From contig NZ_LLXZ01000220.1 in assembly GCF_001440395.1 (NCBI RefSeq), positions 17,071-81,070 of the forward strand: a stretch of 64,000 bases of DNA, given 5' to 3'. Shown here piece after piece: positions 53,076-61,499 of this stretch. Position 1 is the first letter of the stretch. Each line of letters opens with the position of its first letter. A program made the position numbers and the translations under genes. Below the pieces are notes generated by a model. The model was given only the letters and a program-made list of their open reading frames with translations. It had not been told where the DNA came from and did no database searches. Origin of the DNA: Bradyrhizobium jicamae. GTDB lineage: Bacteria > Pseudomonadota > Alphaproteobacteria > Rhizobiales > Xanthobacteraceae.

Positions 53076-54317
53076 CTACCGCTCAGCGTTCACGAGCTGA
53101 TACGCGCCGCGCTCGAAGGTGTCGTAGACGGCCAGCGCCCTGGCGTCGGCGAACGGCAAATACTGCATCATGATCACGCCGGCGATGCCGCGCGCGGGGT
53201 CGATCCAGAAGAAGGTGTTGTTGATGCCGCCCCAGCTCAGGCTGCCGGGCGAGCGCTTGCCTTGCACCTGGTCTGATGTGATGAGGAAGCCGAGCCCCCA
53301 TTTGTCGCGGCCGTCGGCGATGAAGGTGAAGTCGGCGCTGCGCGGCAGTGCGGATTTCAGCGCGGGGACCGAGACCGCGCCGATGTGGTTCTGGCCCATC
53401 AGCGCCACCGTCTCGGCCTTGAGCACGCGCGCGCCGTCAAGCTCGCCACCATTGAGCAGCATGCGGACGAAGCGCCCGTAATCCTCGGCGGTGGAGGCGA
53501 GGCCGCCGCCGCCGATCGGGGAAGCAATGGTAAGTCCGAGCTGCGGTTTCTGCAGCTTGATGGCGCCGTCCATGCGTTCGCCGGCGCGCTGCTGTTGCGC
53601 GACGAGGCGCGGCCCCCTGGCCTCCGGCACGTTGTAGGAGGTGTCATCCATCTTGAGCGGGGCGAAGATGTGCTGACGGAAGTAGTTTTCGAGTTTCTGG
53701 CCGGATACCACCTCGACCAGCTTGCCGACGACGTCGGTCGAGGTGCTGTAGTGCCAGCGGTCGCCCGGATCGAACAGCAGCGGTCCGCCGAACGGATAGG
53801 TTTCGCCGGCGCTCGGCTTGAAATCGCGCCAGATCGTGCTGGTGAAGGGATAGGCGAGGCCAGACGTGTGCGTCAGGAACTGCCGGACGGTCGGCGGTTT
53901 CGATGCCGGGCGGAGCTGGTAGGCGCCGGTCGCGGCGTCGAACGAGGCAAAGACTTTCAGTCCCGCAAGCTCCGGCAGGTATTTTTCCGCCGGGTCATCG
54001 AGACCGATGCGGCCTTGCTCGACGAGTTGCATCAAGGCGACCGACGTCACCGGCTTGGTCATCGAGGCGATACGAAAGATCGCGTCTGACGCGAGCGGGC
54101 GCCCGGTCTCGACATCGGCGACGCCGAAGGCGCTGCGATAAAGCACGCGCTCGCGGTCCGTGATCAGCGCCACCACGCCCGGCACGTCCTTGCGTTCGAC
54201 CGCGGCGTGCAGGCCGGCGTCGAGGGCCGCGCTCCCTGCCGAATTCTGCGCGCTCGCCGCGCCGTTCAACGCCGCAGCGCCAATGCTCAAGATCATTCCA
54301 ACGGCCTTTCGATTCAT
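53076..54317 (-). CDS. Beta-lactamase-family serine hydrolase (class C-like)
   Basis: A 413-residue exported protein. MNRKAVGMILSIGAAALNGAASA is the signal peptide. The active-site Ser-x-x-Lys is SMTK (Ser85, Lys88); WHYSTSTDVVG holds the YxN-like Tyr-Ser-Thr; FLTHTSGL and GGGLASTAEDYGRF are typical of the esterase EstB/serine hydrolase group. Such proteins are esterases, peptidases or transpeptidase-like enzymes; real beta-lactam hydrolysis is rare. It stands alone; an upstream frame to 54545 is ignored because the signal peptide marks the start. Confidence 0.85.
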   Translation of the reverse strand: MNRKAVGMILSIGAAALNGAASAQNSAGSAALDAGLHAAVERKDVPGVVALITDRERVLYRSAFGVADVETGRPLASDAIFRIASMTKPVTSVALMQLVEQGRIGLDDPAEKYLPELAGLKVFASFDAATGAYQLRPASKPPTVRQFLTHTSGLAYPFTSTIWRDFKPSAGETYPFGGPLLFDPGDRWHYSTSTDVVGKLVEVVSGQKLENYFRQHIFAPLKMDDTSYNVPEARGPRLVAQQQRAGERMDGAIKLQKPQLGLTIASPIGGGGLASTAEDYGRFVRMLLNGGELDGARVLKAETVALMGQNHIGAVSVPALKSALPRSADFTFIADGRDKWGLGFLITSDQVQGKRSPGSLSWGGINNTFFWIDPARGIAGVIMMQYLPFADARALAVYDTFERGAYQLVNAER

Positions 54318-54670
54318 AAAAGCCTCCCTGTTGCGCTTAAGCCCGGGTCTCGCCCGTGCAGCTCTCCCGAGGCTGATTTTTCTTGTTCGACGCCGGCGCA
54401 ATACAATAACGGCGACAGGGATGCGGCGCCGCATCGGCCTGTCGCGGCGGGACGCTAGCATTTGTCCTTGATCGAGTCTCGCGTTGCTGGCGCGACGACG
54501 GCATGTGCCCATCGCGTTTTCCGCTTTCGATGGGAGAGTGGGCACAGGCCCAGCGCCTGCGGCGTAGGGCGGATCAGCTTTCGTTGGTCCGCGCTACGTC
54601 CTGAACATCCGGGGTTGAGCAACGGCCGCTCATCCCTGCATAATCTCCCGCTCAGCCGGAGGAAACACCA
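54318..54670. other. Gene-free interval with R4 hairpin copy
   Basis: About 350 bp between divergent genes. No gene is seen. The R4-type hairpin at 54563-54598 lies in the middle. GGAG at about 54657 serves the aldo/keto reductase start at 54671. Confidence 0.55.
54563..54598. repeat. R4 hairpin repeat, copy B
   Basis: CGTAGGGCGGA and TCCGCGCTACG pair with one mismatch around TCAGCTTTCGTTGG; the loop matches the R4 hairpin at 33739-33774. Confidence 0.6.
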
Positions 54671-55669
54671 ATGCAAATGCGGACCTTTGGGCGGACGGGA
54701 ATGCAGCTCTCGGTGCTCGGCTTCGGCTGCGGTGCGGTGGGGGGATTGATGGTGCGCGGCGATGCGGCCGATCAGGAGCGGACCGTTGCGCGAGCGATTG
54801 CCGCCGGCGTCAATTACTTCGACACCGCAGTGCTATATGGTGATGGCGAATCCGAAAAGAACCTTGGTCGCATTTTGCAGAGGCTGAAGCCGGCTGGTGT
54901 GGTCGTCGGCACCAAGGTGCGGCTGCCGCCCGGCGATCGTGGCCGCATCGATGAGGCGGTGAGCGCATCGCTCGAAGGCAGCCTTTCGCGGCTGCGGCTC
55001 GAACGGGTCGACATCCTTCATCTGCATAATCCGATCACCATGCAGGGCGGCGGGCCGGCGTTGAGCGTGCGGCAGGTGCTCGACGACGTCGTGCCGGCGT
55101 TCGAGCGACTGCGGCAGCAAGGCAAGATCCGGTTTCTCGGCATCACGGCGCTCGGCGATACCGCAGCGCTGCATCAGGTAATCGATGCCCGCGTATTCGA
55201 CAGCGCGCAGGTCGTCTACAACATGCTCAACCCATCGGCCGCGGACGAATTGCCGCAAAACTATCCGGCGCAGGATTATGGACGGTTGTTCGACCACACA
55301 AAGGCCGCAGGCGTCGGCGTCGTCGGCATCCGCGTGCTGGCCGGCGGCGCGCTGTCGGGCTCGGCCGAGCGTCACCCGATCGCGGGCGCCGCGCCGGAGC
55401 CGATCGGCTCTGCGTTGAGCTACGATGCCGATATCGATCGCGCGCGCCGGCTGCTGCCGCTGCTCGAGGAGGGCTTCGCCGCCAGCCTCACCGAAGCCGC
55501 GACGCGCTTTGCGCTGTCGCACCCGGCGATGGGCACGATCCTCGTCGGCATGGCGACGCCGCAACAATTCGAGGACGCGCTTGCCGCGGCGGAAAAAGGC
55601 CCATTGGCGCAAGCGGCGCTCGATCGGCTGACCGAGCTGCGGCAGGCGTTTTCGGGCGAGGTGCGATGA
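54671..55669 (+). CDS. Aldo/keto reductase
   Basis: A 332-residue AKR TIM barrel. The tetrad residues appear as Asp and Tyr in NYFDTAVLYGDGESEKNLG, Lys in VVGTKVRLP and His in ILHLHNPITM. SGEV ends the protein. It reduces aldehydes or ketones with NADPH. GGAG lies about 10 nt before the start. It is divergent from the beta-lactamase-like gene, with no operon partner. Substrate not predictable. Confidence 0.88.
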   Translation: MQMRTFGRTGMQLSVLGFGCGAVGGLMVRGDAADQERTVARAIAAGVNYFDTAVLYGDGESEKNLGRILQRLKPAGVVVGTKVRLPPGDRGRIDEAVSASLEGSLSRLRLERVDILHLHNPITMQGGGPALSVRQVLDDVVPAFERLRQQGKIRFLGITALGDTAALHQVIDARVFDSAQVVYNMLNPSAADELPQNYPAQDYGRLFDHTKAAGVGVVGIRVLAGGALSGSAERHPIAGAAPEPIGSALSYDADIDRARRLLPLLEEGFAASLTEAATRFALSHPAMGTILVGMATPQQFEDALAAAEKGPLAQAALDRLTELRQAFSGEVR

Positions 55670-55699
55670 TGGGCGAGTTACGCCTATCACGTCAAACGA

Positions 55700-55730
55700 G
55701 ATGGCGGATTACGCTTCTCGCTAATCCATC
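55700..55730. repeat. Decayed R4 hairpin, copy C
   Basis: ATGGCGGATTA and TAATCCATC pair partly around CGCTTCTCGC, with the same GCGGATTA/TAATCC core as the R4 hairpins. It lies just after the aldo/keto reductase stop, at the end of a convergent gene pair. Confidence 0.45.
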
Positions 55731-55759
55731 CATGATCGGAATGTCGAGTTCGAGAAGGA

Positions 55760-56137
55760 TCACGTTCCAGGCGGTCGCGGTCCTTGAAACTGAATTCCGC
55801 ACTTCTTTTGGATGCTTGCTTGCTCTATAGCGACCATTTGCCCCTTCATCTGGGCGAGTTCCGCCGCGGTTTGCTTATCTCCGCCAACGAAAAAAGCAGC
55901 CGGCCAAAAAATTACGACGGCCGCCGCGGTCGCGAGACCATCTTTGCTGCGTTGCTGATCTTGAGCGCCGGATAGCGTGGCGGCGCGCTGTGAAACGCCC
56001 TGAGCCTCAAGGGCGAGCTGCTGACATGTGTACTGCTGATACGCGACAGGTGAAACGTAAGCTGGCGCTATTTCTGCCGAGCTTGACGCGCATCCAGCCA
56101 GCGCGGCACCAAGTGCCACGATTCCCAATTTTCGCAT
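55760..56137 (-). CDS. Small lipoprotein with a membrane-like segment (125 aa)
   Basis: A 125-residue protein. MRKLGIVALGAALAGCASSS is a lipoprotein signal with lipobox ALAGC (Cys16). The central region has QYTCQQLALEAQGVSQRAATLSG, then a hydrophobic segment VVIFWPAAFFVGGDKQTAAEL with a Gly-rich turn and the C-terminal KCGIQF. The pattern is that of a family of metal-free lipoproteins often misnamed as ABC transporter components. Start 56137 is set by the lipobox. No operon partner. Function not known. Confidence 0.7.
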   Translation of the reverse strand: MRKLGIVALGAALAGCASSSAEIAPAYVSPVAYQQYTCQQLALEAQGVSQRAATLSGAQDQQRSKDGLATAAAVVIFWPAAFFVGGDKQTAAELAQMKGQMVAIEQASIQKKCGIQFQGPRPPGT

Positions 56138-56568
56138 TTCTGAGTCCCCCTGACCGGCATGCACTCAAGCGCAGCCGAAGGGTGAGGGCAAGCATAACGC
56201 GTTCCGTAAAAATACTGCTTGCGCGAGAGACGACTGAGAGGCGACGTTGGAACGATTTTCTTCCGCCCCACGATCAGCGGCACGTCGTCGATGCTTGGGA
56301 TGGGTTGGGCCCTTCGAAACCCATCAGCATCATAACTGCGAATGATGGGTGTCGCTTTACGACTGCGCGTCGTTGTTCCAGTACAGGGAAAGTCGGACGA
56401 CCGTCATTGCGAGGAGCGAAAGCGATGAAGCAATCTATCTCTCCGCACTCGCCGATAGATGGATTGCTTCGCTAAGCTCGCAATGACAGTGTTGACGCAG
56501 CAGGCGCCCATTTCAGTCATGGCGGCGTTGCTGTCACGATCCCGACCGACTCGGACATTGGCACCGCA
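56138..56568. other. Gene-free interval with two repeat elements
   Basis: About 430 bp between two minus-strand genes. It contains an 8-bp GATGGGTT/AACCCATC hairpin at 56299-56325 and the R3 repeat copy B at 56403-56487. No gene is seen. Confidence 0.5.
56403..56487. repeat. Intergenic inverted repeat family R3, copy B
   Basis: GTCATTGCGAGGAGCGAAAGCGATGAAGCAATC and GATGGATTGCTTCGCT...AGCTCGCAATGAC form long arms; same sequence family as 32189-32267. Confidence 0.75.
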
Positions 56569-57411
56569 TCAGGGATAACCGGCGCCCGCAACGTCGACAT
56601 CGACCACGTCGATCCGCGCGGACGATTTGCGTTGCCGAAGTTCTTCGTAGGAGGTGGCTGCACTTAGGCAGAACAGCGTCTTCCGCTCAGGGCCGCCGAG
56701 GACGCAGGCAAGCGCGCGGCGGCCGGGGACTTCGATGCGCTGCAATTCGCACCCCTCGGCGTCGAGGCGAATGAAGGCGTCTTCTTCGAATGCTGCGACC
56801 CAGACCGCGCCGTCGTGGTCGAGGCAGATGCCGTCGGGAGATTTCATGCTGCCGAAGCGGGCACGAAACTTCAGGTCGCCGTTCGGCGCAATGTCGTAAT
56901 CGGCAAGGCAGCCGCCGTCCATCTCGGCGACGACGAGGCGGCTGTGATCGGCCGAGACCGCGATGCCGTTGGGAAACCGCAAGCCTTCGGCGACGACACG
57001 GGTCGCGCCGTCGGGCATCACCAGAAGGATGCGGCCGGGAGCGCCGCGGTCGGGTGGCGGCGGCAGATCGAAGCCGAGATCGCCGACATAGGCGCGCCCC
57101 AGCCCATCGACGATCATGTCGTCGATGGTGCCGGTCGCGATCCCTGACAGGTCGGCGTAAAGCGACAGCGTGCCGTTGCGATAGGCCAGGAGGCGCTTGC
57201 GGAACATCGTCAGCACGATCACCGTGCCATCCGGCAGCACGCCGAGGCCGCAGGGCGTGTCGTCGTCGAGTTTCGCGTGCTGCTCGCACTCGCCTGACAG
57301 CGAGAGGCTGAGCAGCGTCCGCTCCATGCAGTCGACGAACCAGAGCCGGTCTTGATGCCAGCGCGGGCCTTCGTAGTAACGGCCGCCGTCGAGCACGCAG
57401 CGCAGCGTCAT
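56569..57411 (-). CDS. SMP-30/gluconolactonase-family hydrolase
   Basis: A 280-residue beta-propeller. SMP-30 motifs: EGPRWHQDRLWFVD (metal Glu in the EGP), DDMIVDGLGRAYVGDLG (Asn/Asp ligand region), LRFPNGIAVSADHSRLVVAE (Asn ligand) and SPDGICLDHDGAVWVAAF (Asp ligand). Family members hydrolyse sugar or other lactones with Ca or Zn. It starts 2 bp before the quinone-oxidoreductase-like gene ends, so both belong to one transcription unit together with the nitronate monooxygenase upstream. Confidence 0.85.
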   Translation of the reverse strand: MTLRCVLDGGRYYEGPRWHQDRLWFVDCMERTLLSLSLSGECEQHAKLDDDTPCGLGVLPDGTVIVLTMFRKRLLAYRNGTLSLYADLSGIATGTIDDMIVDGLGRAYVGDLGFDLPPPPDRGAPGRILLVMPDGATRVVAEGLRFPNGIAVSADHSRLVVAEMDGGCLADYDIAPNGDLKFRARFGSMKSPDGICLDHDGAVWVAAFEEDAFIRLDAEGCELQRIEVPGRRALACVLGGPERKTLFCLSAATSYEELRQRKSSARIDVVDVDVAGAGYP

Positions 57412-57413
57412 TG

Positions 57414-58382
57414 CTACAGCGTCACCACGATCTTGCCGAGGTGCTTGTTGGCTTCCATGTGCTCGAACGCCTTGCCGATCTCGGCGAAGGGGTAGACCTT
57501 GTCGATCGGCAGTTGCAGTTTTCGCGACTCCACAGCCGGCCAGATGTCTTTCCGGACCTCGTCAAAAATCTCGCGGATTTCCTCGATGGTGCGGGTGCGG
57601 AAGGTGACGCCGATATAGTTGATGCGGCGGGCGGCGTGGAGGTCGAAATTGAAATCGGCGTGGGTGCCGCCGAGCCGGCCGACATTGACGATGCGGCCCT
57701 TGACCCTGGTGGCCTTCAGATTCTGGTTCGCGACCGGACCTGAGACCTGATCGACGATCAGGTCGACGCCTTCACCGCCGGTGGCTTGCAACACCTGATC
57801 GACCCAGCCGGGATCCTTGGAATCCACGGCGAGGTCGGCGCCGAATTCCGTCAGGCGGCCGCGGCGCATCGCGTCCGTCGAGGAGCCGATCACGAGTTTT
57901 GCGCCTTTGAATTTTGCGATCTGCATCGCCATCAGGCCAACGCCGGAGCTGGCGCCCTGGATCAGCACGCTCTGGCCCGCCTGCAGCGCGCCGTTGGTGA
58001 CGACCGCATTGTGCATGGTGGTGATTGCGACGGGGAGGGTGCAGGCCTCCTCGAAATTCATGTTCGAGGGTGCGCGGAACAGCCGGCGGTGGTCGGCCAG
58101 CGTATACTCGGCAAACGCGGCTGCGCCCGAGCCCATGATCTTGTCGCCGACCTTGACGCCCTTCGCGTCAGGACCAAGCTCGGCGACTTCGCCCGCCCAT
58201 TCCATGCCGAGCACGGTGCCGACGCCGCCGGCCGCGCCATGTACGTGGCCCTTGGTCATGCCGAGGTCGGCGCGGTTGAGGCCGCAGGCCTGGACCTTGA
58301 CCAACACCTGCGTGCCCTTCGGCGTGGGTTTTGCGACGTCAGTGATTTCGGCGCCGTTGGCGCCGTAGATATAGGCTTTCAT
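57414..58382 (-). CDS. Zinc-free MDR family quinone oxidoreductase-like protein
   Basis: A 322-residue medium-chain dehydrogenase/reductase. The N-terminal GroES-like domain has GTQVLVKVQACGLNRADLGM and GMEWAGEVAELG; the NADPH fold has LIQGASSGVGLMAMQIAKFKGAKLVIGSS. No structural-zinc Cys cluster is seen, as in quinone oxidoreductases (QOR). It reduces quinones or enones with NADPH. It follows the nitronate monooxygenase gene (66-bp gap) and precedes the SMP-30 gene on the same strand. Confidence 0.85.
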   Translation of the reverse strand: MKAYIYGANGAEITDVAKPTPKGTQVLVKVQACGLNRADLGMTKGHVHGAAGGVGTVLGMEWAGEVAELGPDAKGVKVGDKIMGSGAAAFAEYTLADHRRLFRAPSNMNFEEACTLPVAITTMHNAVVTNGALQAGQSVLIQGASSGVGLMAMQIAKFKGAKLVIGSSTDAMRRGRLTEFGADLAVDSKDPGWVDQVLQATGGEGVDLIVDQVSGPVANQNLKATRVKGRIVNVGRLGGTHADFNFDLHAARRINYIGVTFRTRTIEEIREIFDEVRKDIWPAVESRKLQLPIDKVYPFAEIGKAFEHMEANKHLGKIVVTL

Positions 58383-58448
58383 GGGCTCTTCTCTGTTGTT
58401 GAGCGAACAGACCGGCTATTCGGCGGTCTCTCTTCTCGCAAACGCCGC

Positions 58449-59444
58449 CTATTCGGCGGCCTGCCGCTGCGCGCCCGAAAGCATGCCTTCGAACCGGCTG
58501 CGGATGATCGCTTCTGCATCGCGCATGATGCGCGACACCAGTTCGGCGCAGGTTGGGATATCGTGGATCAGGCCCTGGACCTGGCCGGCCGACCAGATGC
58601 CTTCATCGGCATCGCCGGTCGCATAGACCATCTTGCCGCGGGCGCCGGCGACGAGCTCGCGGACGTCCTCGAACTTGGCGCCTTCCTTCTCCATCGCCAC
58701 CACCTTGGTCGAGATCGTGTTCTTGGCGACGCGGGAGGTATTGCGCATGGTGCGGAAAATCAGCTCGGTCTCGCGCTCGTCATTTGCGACGATGCGCTCC
58801 TTCACGAGCTGATGGATCGGGCTCTCCCTGGTGCACATGAAGCGCGTGCCCATGTTGATGCCCTCGGCGCCGAGCGCCAGGGCAGCGACCAGGCCGCGGC
58901 CGTCGCCGAAGCCGCCGGAGGCGATCATCGGGATCTTGACCTTGTCGGCGGCGGCCGGGATCAGGATCAGGCCGGGCGTGTCGTCCTCGCCGGGATGGCC
59001 GGCGCACTCGAAGCCGTCGATCGAGATCGCATCGACGCCCATCCGTTCCGCCGACAGCGCGTGGCGGACGCTGGTGCATTTGTGGATCACCTTGATGCCG
59101 TGCTTCTTGAATTCGGTGACGTGGTCCTGCGGCTTGTTGCCGGCGGTTTCCACGATCTTGATGCCGGCCTCGATGATGGCCTGGCGGTATTCGGCGTAAG
59201 GCGGCGGCTTGATCGCGGGGAGGATGGTGAGGTTGACGCCGAACGGCTTGTCGGTCAGGTCACGGCAGCGCGCGATTTCGCGTGTCAGGTCTTCCGGCGT
59301 CGGCTGCGTCAGCGCGGTGATCAGCCCGAGCGCGCCGGCATTGGCGACGGCGGCGACCAGCTCGGCGCGGCCGACCCACTGCATGCCGCCCTGAACGATC
59401 GGGTGCTCGACGCCGACGAGCTCGGTGAATCGCGTCTTGATCAT
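58449..59444 (-). CDS. Nitronate monooxygenase (2-nitropropane dioxygenase family)
   Basis: A 331-residue FMN-dependent TIM barrel. Marker segments: HPIVQGGMQWVGRAELVAAVANAGALG near the start, FGVNLTILPAIKPPPY, GFECAGHPGEDDTPGLILIP, MIASGGFGDGRGLVAALALGAEGINMGTRF. It oxidises alkyl nitronates to carbonyl compounds. It is the first gene of the unit with the QOR-like and SMP-30 genes. Confidence 0.88.
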   Translation of the reverse strand: MIKTRFTELVGVEHPIVQGGMQWVGRAELVAAVANAGALGLITALTQPTPEDLTREIARCRDLTDKPFGVNLTILPAIKPPPYAEYRQAIIEAGIKIVETAGNKPQDHVTEFKKHGIKVIHKCTSVRHALSAERMGVDAISIDGFECAGHPGEDDTPGLILIPAAADKVKIPMIASGGFGDGRGLVAALALGAEGINMGTRFMCTRESPIHQLVKERIVANDERETELIFRTMRNTSRVAKNTISTKVVAMEKEGAKFEDVRELVAGARGKMVYATGDADEGIWSAGQVQGLIHDIPTCAELVSRIMRDAEAIIRSRFEGMLSGAQRQAAE

Positions 59445-59748
59445 GTCTGCCCTCTGTTTCCTCGGCCCGGCCGCAAGCGCCCGCGGACGTCATGTTGTGA
59501 GATGTCGATGGTCAGGATGCCGCCACCTCCCGCAAAAGTCTACGGGGACGGGCGATGGCCAAGGCAACGCCAGCATGCAAAAGCGGAGACTTGTTTCCGC
59601 AGGGCGAAACATTCCGCCGGCCCGGAGGATGTCACCCCGGATAGCTCCGCGCCAGGCATCGATGTTTGTTCCGGAACGGAGTAACGGGTAGTTATAACCG
59701 AGTTCAACCGTTTCGCGAGCGATGTCGCCTAAGATGCAATAAATTCCT
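59445..59748. other. Divergent interval without a gene
   Basis: About 300 bp upstream of both the nitronate monooxygenase and TonB-like genes. No reading frame or clear operator is seen. A short 6-codon frame ending in TAA at 59740-59742 runs straight into the TonB-like gene. Confidence 0.4.
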
Positions 59749-60210
59749 TTGTTGGCGGGCCTGTTCGGATTGCTATTGGCCTCGGAGAGCCCCTCATATG
59801 CGCAGACGAATGGTCCTGACGGCCAGACGAACGCCGTCGAAGTCTGGAAGAAGAAGATTGCAAGCCAGCTGGCGAGCAAGAGAGCGTTTCCGCCCGGGGC
59901 GATCGGTCAAAGCGGTACGGCCAAGGTCAAGTTTGCCATTGATCGGCAGGGTAAGCTGATTTCCAGAGCGCTAGTGGAAAGCAGCGGCTCCGAGTTGCTG
60001 GATGCGGCGGCGCTCACGATGGTTGAGCGAGCCGAGCCATTTCCGGAGCCGCCCGCGGAGGTGAAGGACGAGGAAATCAGCTTTACGGTGCCTGTTTTCT
60101 TTGCCGTCAGGAAACAGCTACCTTGGGCTGGCGGACAATGGCCAGCAGAGTGGGTCGAGGACCAGGCCAAGGTGGACGCTAAAATTCGCGGCATCTGTCG
60201 TGGCTGCTGA
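59749..60210 (+). CDS. TonB-family C-terminal protein, start disturbed
   Basis: A 153-residue frame with a TonB C-terminal domain (VEVWKKKIASQLASKRAFPPGAIGQSGTAKVKFAIDRQGKLISRALVESSGSELLDAAALTMVERAEPFPEPP). The N-terminus is a signal-type hydrophobic run (LLAGLFGLLLASESPSYAQ). TTG at 59749 is the only start inside the frame. An ATG at 59722 continues in the same frame but meets TAA at 59740-59742. So the natural start may have been lost by a nonsense change, or the TTG is used. No TonB-like Pro-rich linker is present. It probably acts in the periplasm. Confidence 0.72.
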   Translation: MLAGLFGLLLASESPSYAQTNGPDGQTNAVEVWKKKIASQLASKRAFPPGAIGQSGTAKVKFAIDRQGKLISRALVESSGSELLDAAALTMVERAEPFPEPPAEVKDEEISFTVPVFFAVRKQLPWAGGQWPAEWVEDQAKVDAKIRGICRGC

Positions 60211-60319
60211 CCTATAGTCGAAATGACGCGAATGACCCGAAGCCGACGTAGCGACGTCTTGCGTATCGCCTCTCTCAGAAGGTGATACGATCTGTCGTGT
60301 CGACAGAGATTTCAGGCCC

Positions 60320-61249
60320 ATGGCAAGAAACGGTAAGTCGCACGATAACCGACTTGAAGTGTGCCGCGTCGTGGACGTGCCTCTTCGGGAGACTTCCGGT
60401 ATTTGCGTCCTTCGCAGCCGGAACGGTCGAAGATCTCTGGTCGCGGTTGGCGACAGCGTCTCGAAGGTCGCGTGGTTTGCCTTGTCGCGTGACGATAGCC
60501 GCCCAATCCGTTGGCGCAAGCAGAGCATCGCGAACCTTCGAGGTTCGATGCTTCCCAAACATGATGCCCAGATCGAAGCTGTCTGCGCTGACGGCCTCGG
60601 GCGCATGCTGCTGCTTCAAGAAACGCCACCGCGTGCGGAACTCGTCGACACCAAGGCATCGAAGGTCGTTGCGTCATTCGATCTTGTCGTGGAAGGGCGT
60701 AGCAAGATTGCACGAGCGTGGTCCGACCCGAAGGGATCGCGAGGTGAAGGAGTCGTGTTTTTGCCCAGCGGGAATTTGCTTGTCGTCAAGGAAAAGAAGC
60801 CGGCGGCTTTCATTGAGTTTGGCCCGCCACATTCGCGGTCGAGGGGCTTGGTTCGCGGCGGAGCATTGGCCGAAGGTCGGTCGTGGCCGGTCAGAAAGGG
60901 CCATCACCGGTTCGTCGCTCTCGCAGTATGGCTTCCAGACAAGAAGTTAGCAAAAACTTGCGCCGACTTCAGTGACCTCGAAATAGGTCCGGACGGCTGC
61001 GTTTACCTGCTCAGTGACAAATCCTCTACAATTGTGCGGCTCGATGATCTTCCGGCGGGCGGCGGCACCGCTGCGTTGCTTGATTGTTGGCGACTGGGCG
61101 ATCTGGAAGGAAAGCCGGAAGGCCTGGCGTTCACTGCTCAAGGTCGTGCCATTGTCGCGCTTGATACGCGAAAGGCGCGCCGAAATCTCGTTCTGCTGGA
61201 GCCAGCGATTGCACATCGGCGACCGCCAGCAATGCAGATGGATTCATGA
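60320..61249 (+). CDS. SdiA-regulated/phytase-like beta-propeller protein
   Basis: A 309-residue protein lacking a signal peptide. Propeller strands and the motif EGKPEGLAFTAQGRAIVALDTRKARRNLVLLEP at the end resemble SdiA-regulated and phytase-like domains. GSRGEGVVFLPSGNLLVVKEKKPAAFIEF and CADFSDLEIGPDGCVYLLSDKSSTIVRLDD are similar repeats. Function unknown. It follows the TonB-like gene by 109 bp on the same strand. The N-terminus is soluble and starts with a basic stretch. Confidence 0.65.
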   Translation: MARNGKSHDNRLEVCRVVDVPLRETSGICVLRSRNGRRSLVAVGDSVSKVAWFALSRDDSRPIRWRKQSIANLRGSMLPKHDAQIEAVCADGLGRMLLLQETPPRAELVDTKASKVVASFDLVVEGRSKIARAWSDPKGSRGEGVVFLPSGNLLVVKEKKPAAFIEFGPPHSRSRGLVRGGALAEGRSWPVRKGHHRFVALAVWLPDKKLAKTCADFSDLEIGPDGCVYLLSDKSSTIVRLDDLPAGGGTAALLDCWRLGDLEGKPEGLAFTAQGRAIVALDTRKARRNLVLLEPAIAHRRPPAMQMDS

Positions 61250-61499
61250 TGATGGCGGTCGAATTGCCAGCAGGCAACATCGTCACGGCTGTGCCGAAGG
61301 TCCGGCGGTGGCCCTTTTCAGGCAGGACGAACCGATGGGTAATGTCCGTTCTCGTGGGTAGAACGGAAGTGGCGCAGACCGGCTGCTACTTCGCCTTTTG
61401 ACCCCTAGCTGACGTGGGAACGGCCATTCGGATATAAGCTTTGGAGGCCAAGCGGACCTCGGATCGGATGGCGCCGCATGCTTGCTTGTGAAGCGGTCA

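Noticed and set aside
57786..59684. A 632-codon plus-strand frame opposite the QOR-like and nitronate monooxygenase genes
   Set aside because: Shadow frame without a domain or ribosome-binding site; the minus-strand genes explain the DNA.
61250..61499. Possible small protein or tRNA in the gap before the second TPR regulator end
   Set aside because: No cloverleaf or T-loop sequence is seen and the short frames there look like repeat-derived noncoding DNA.
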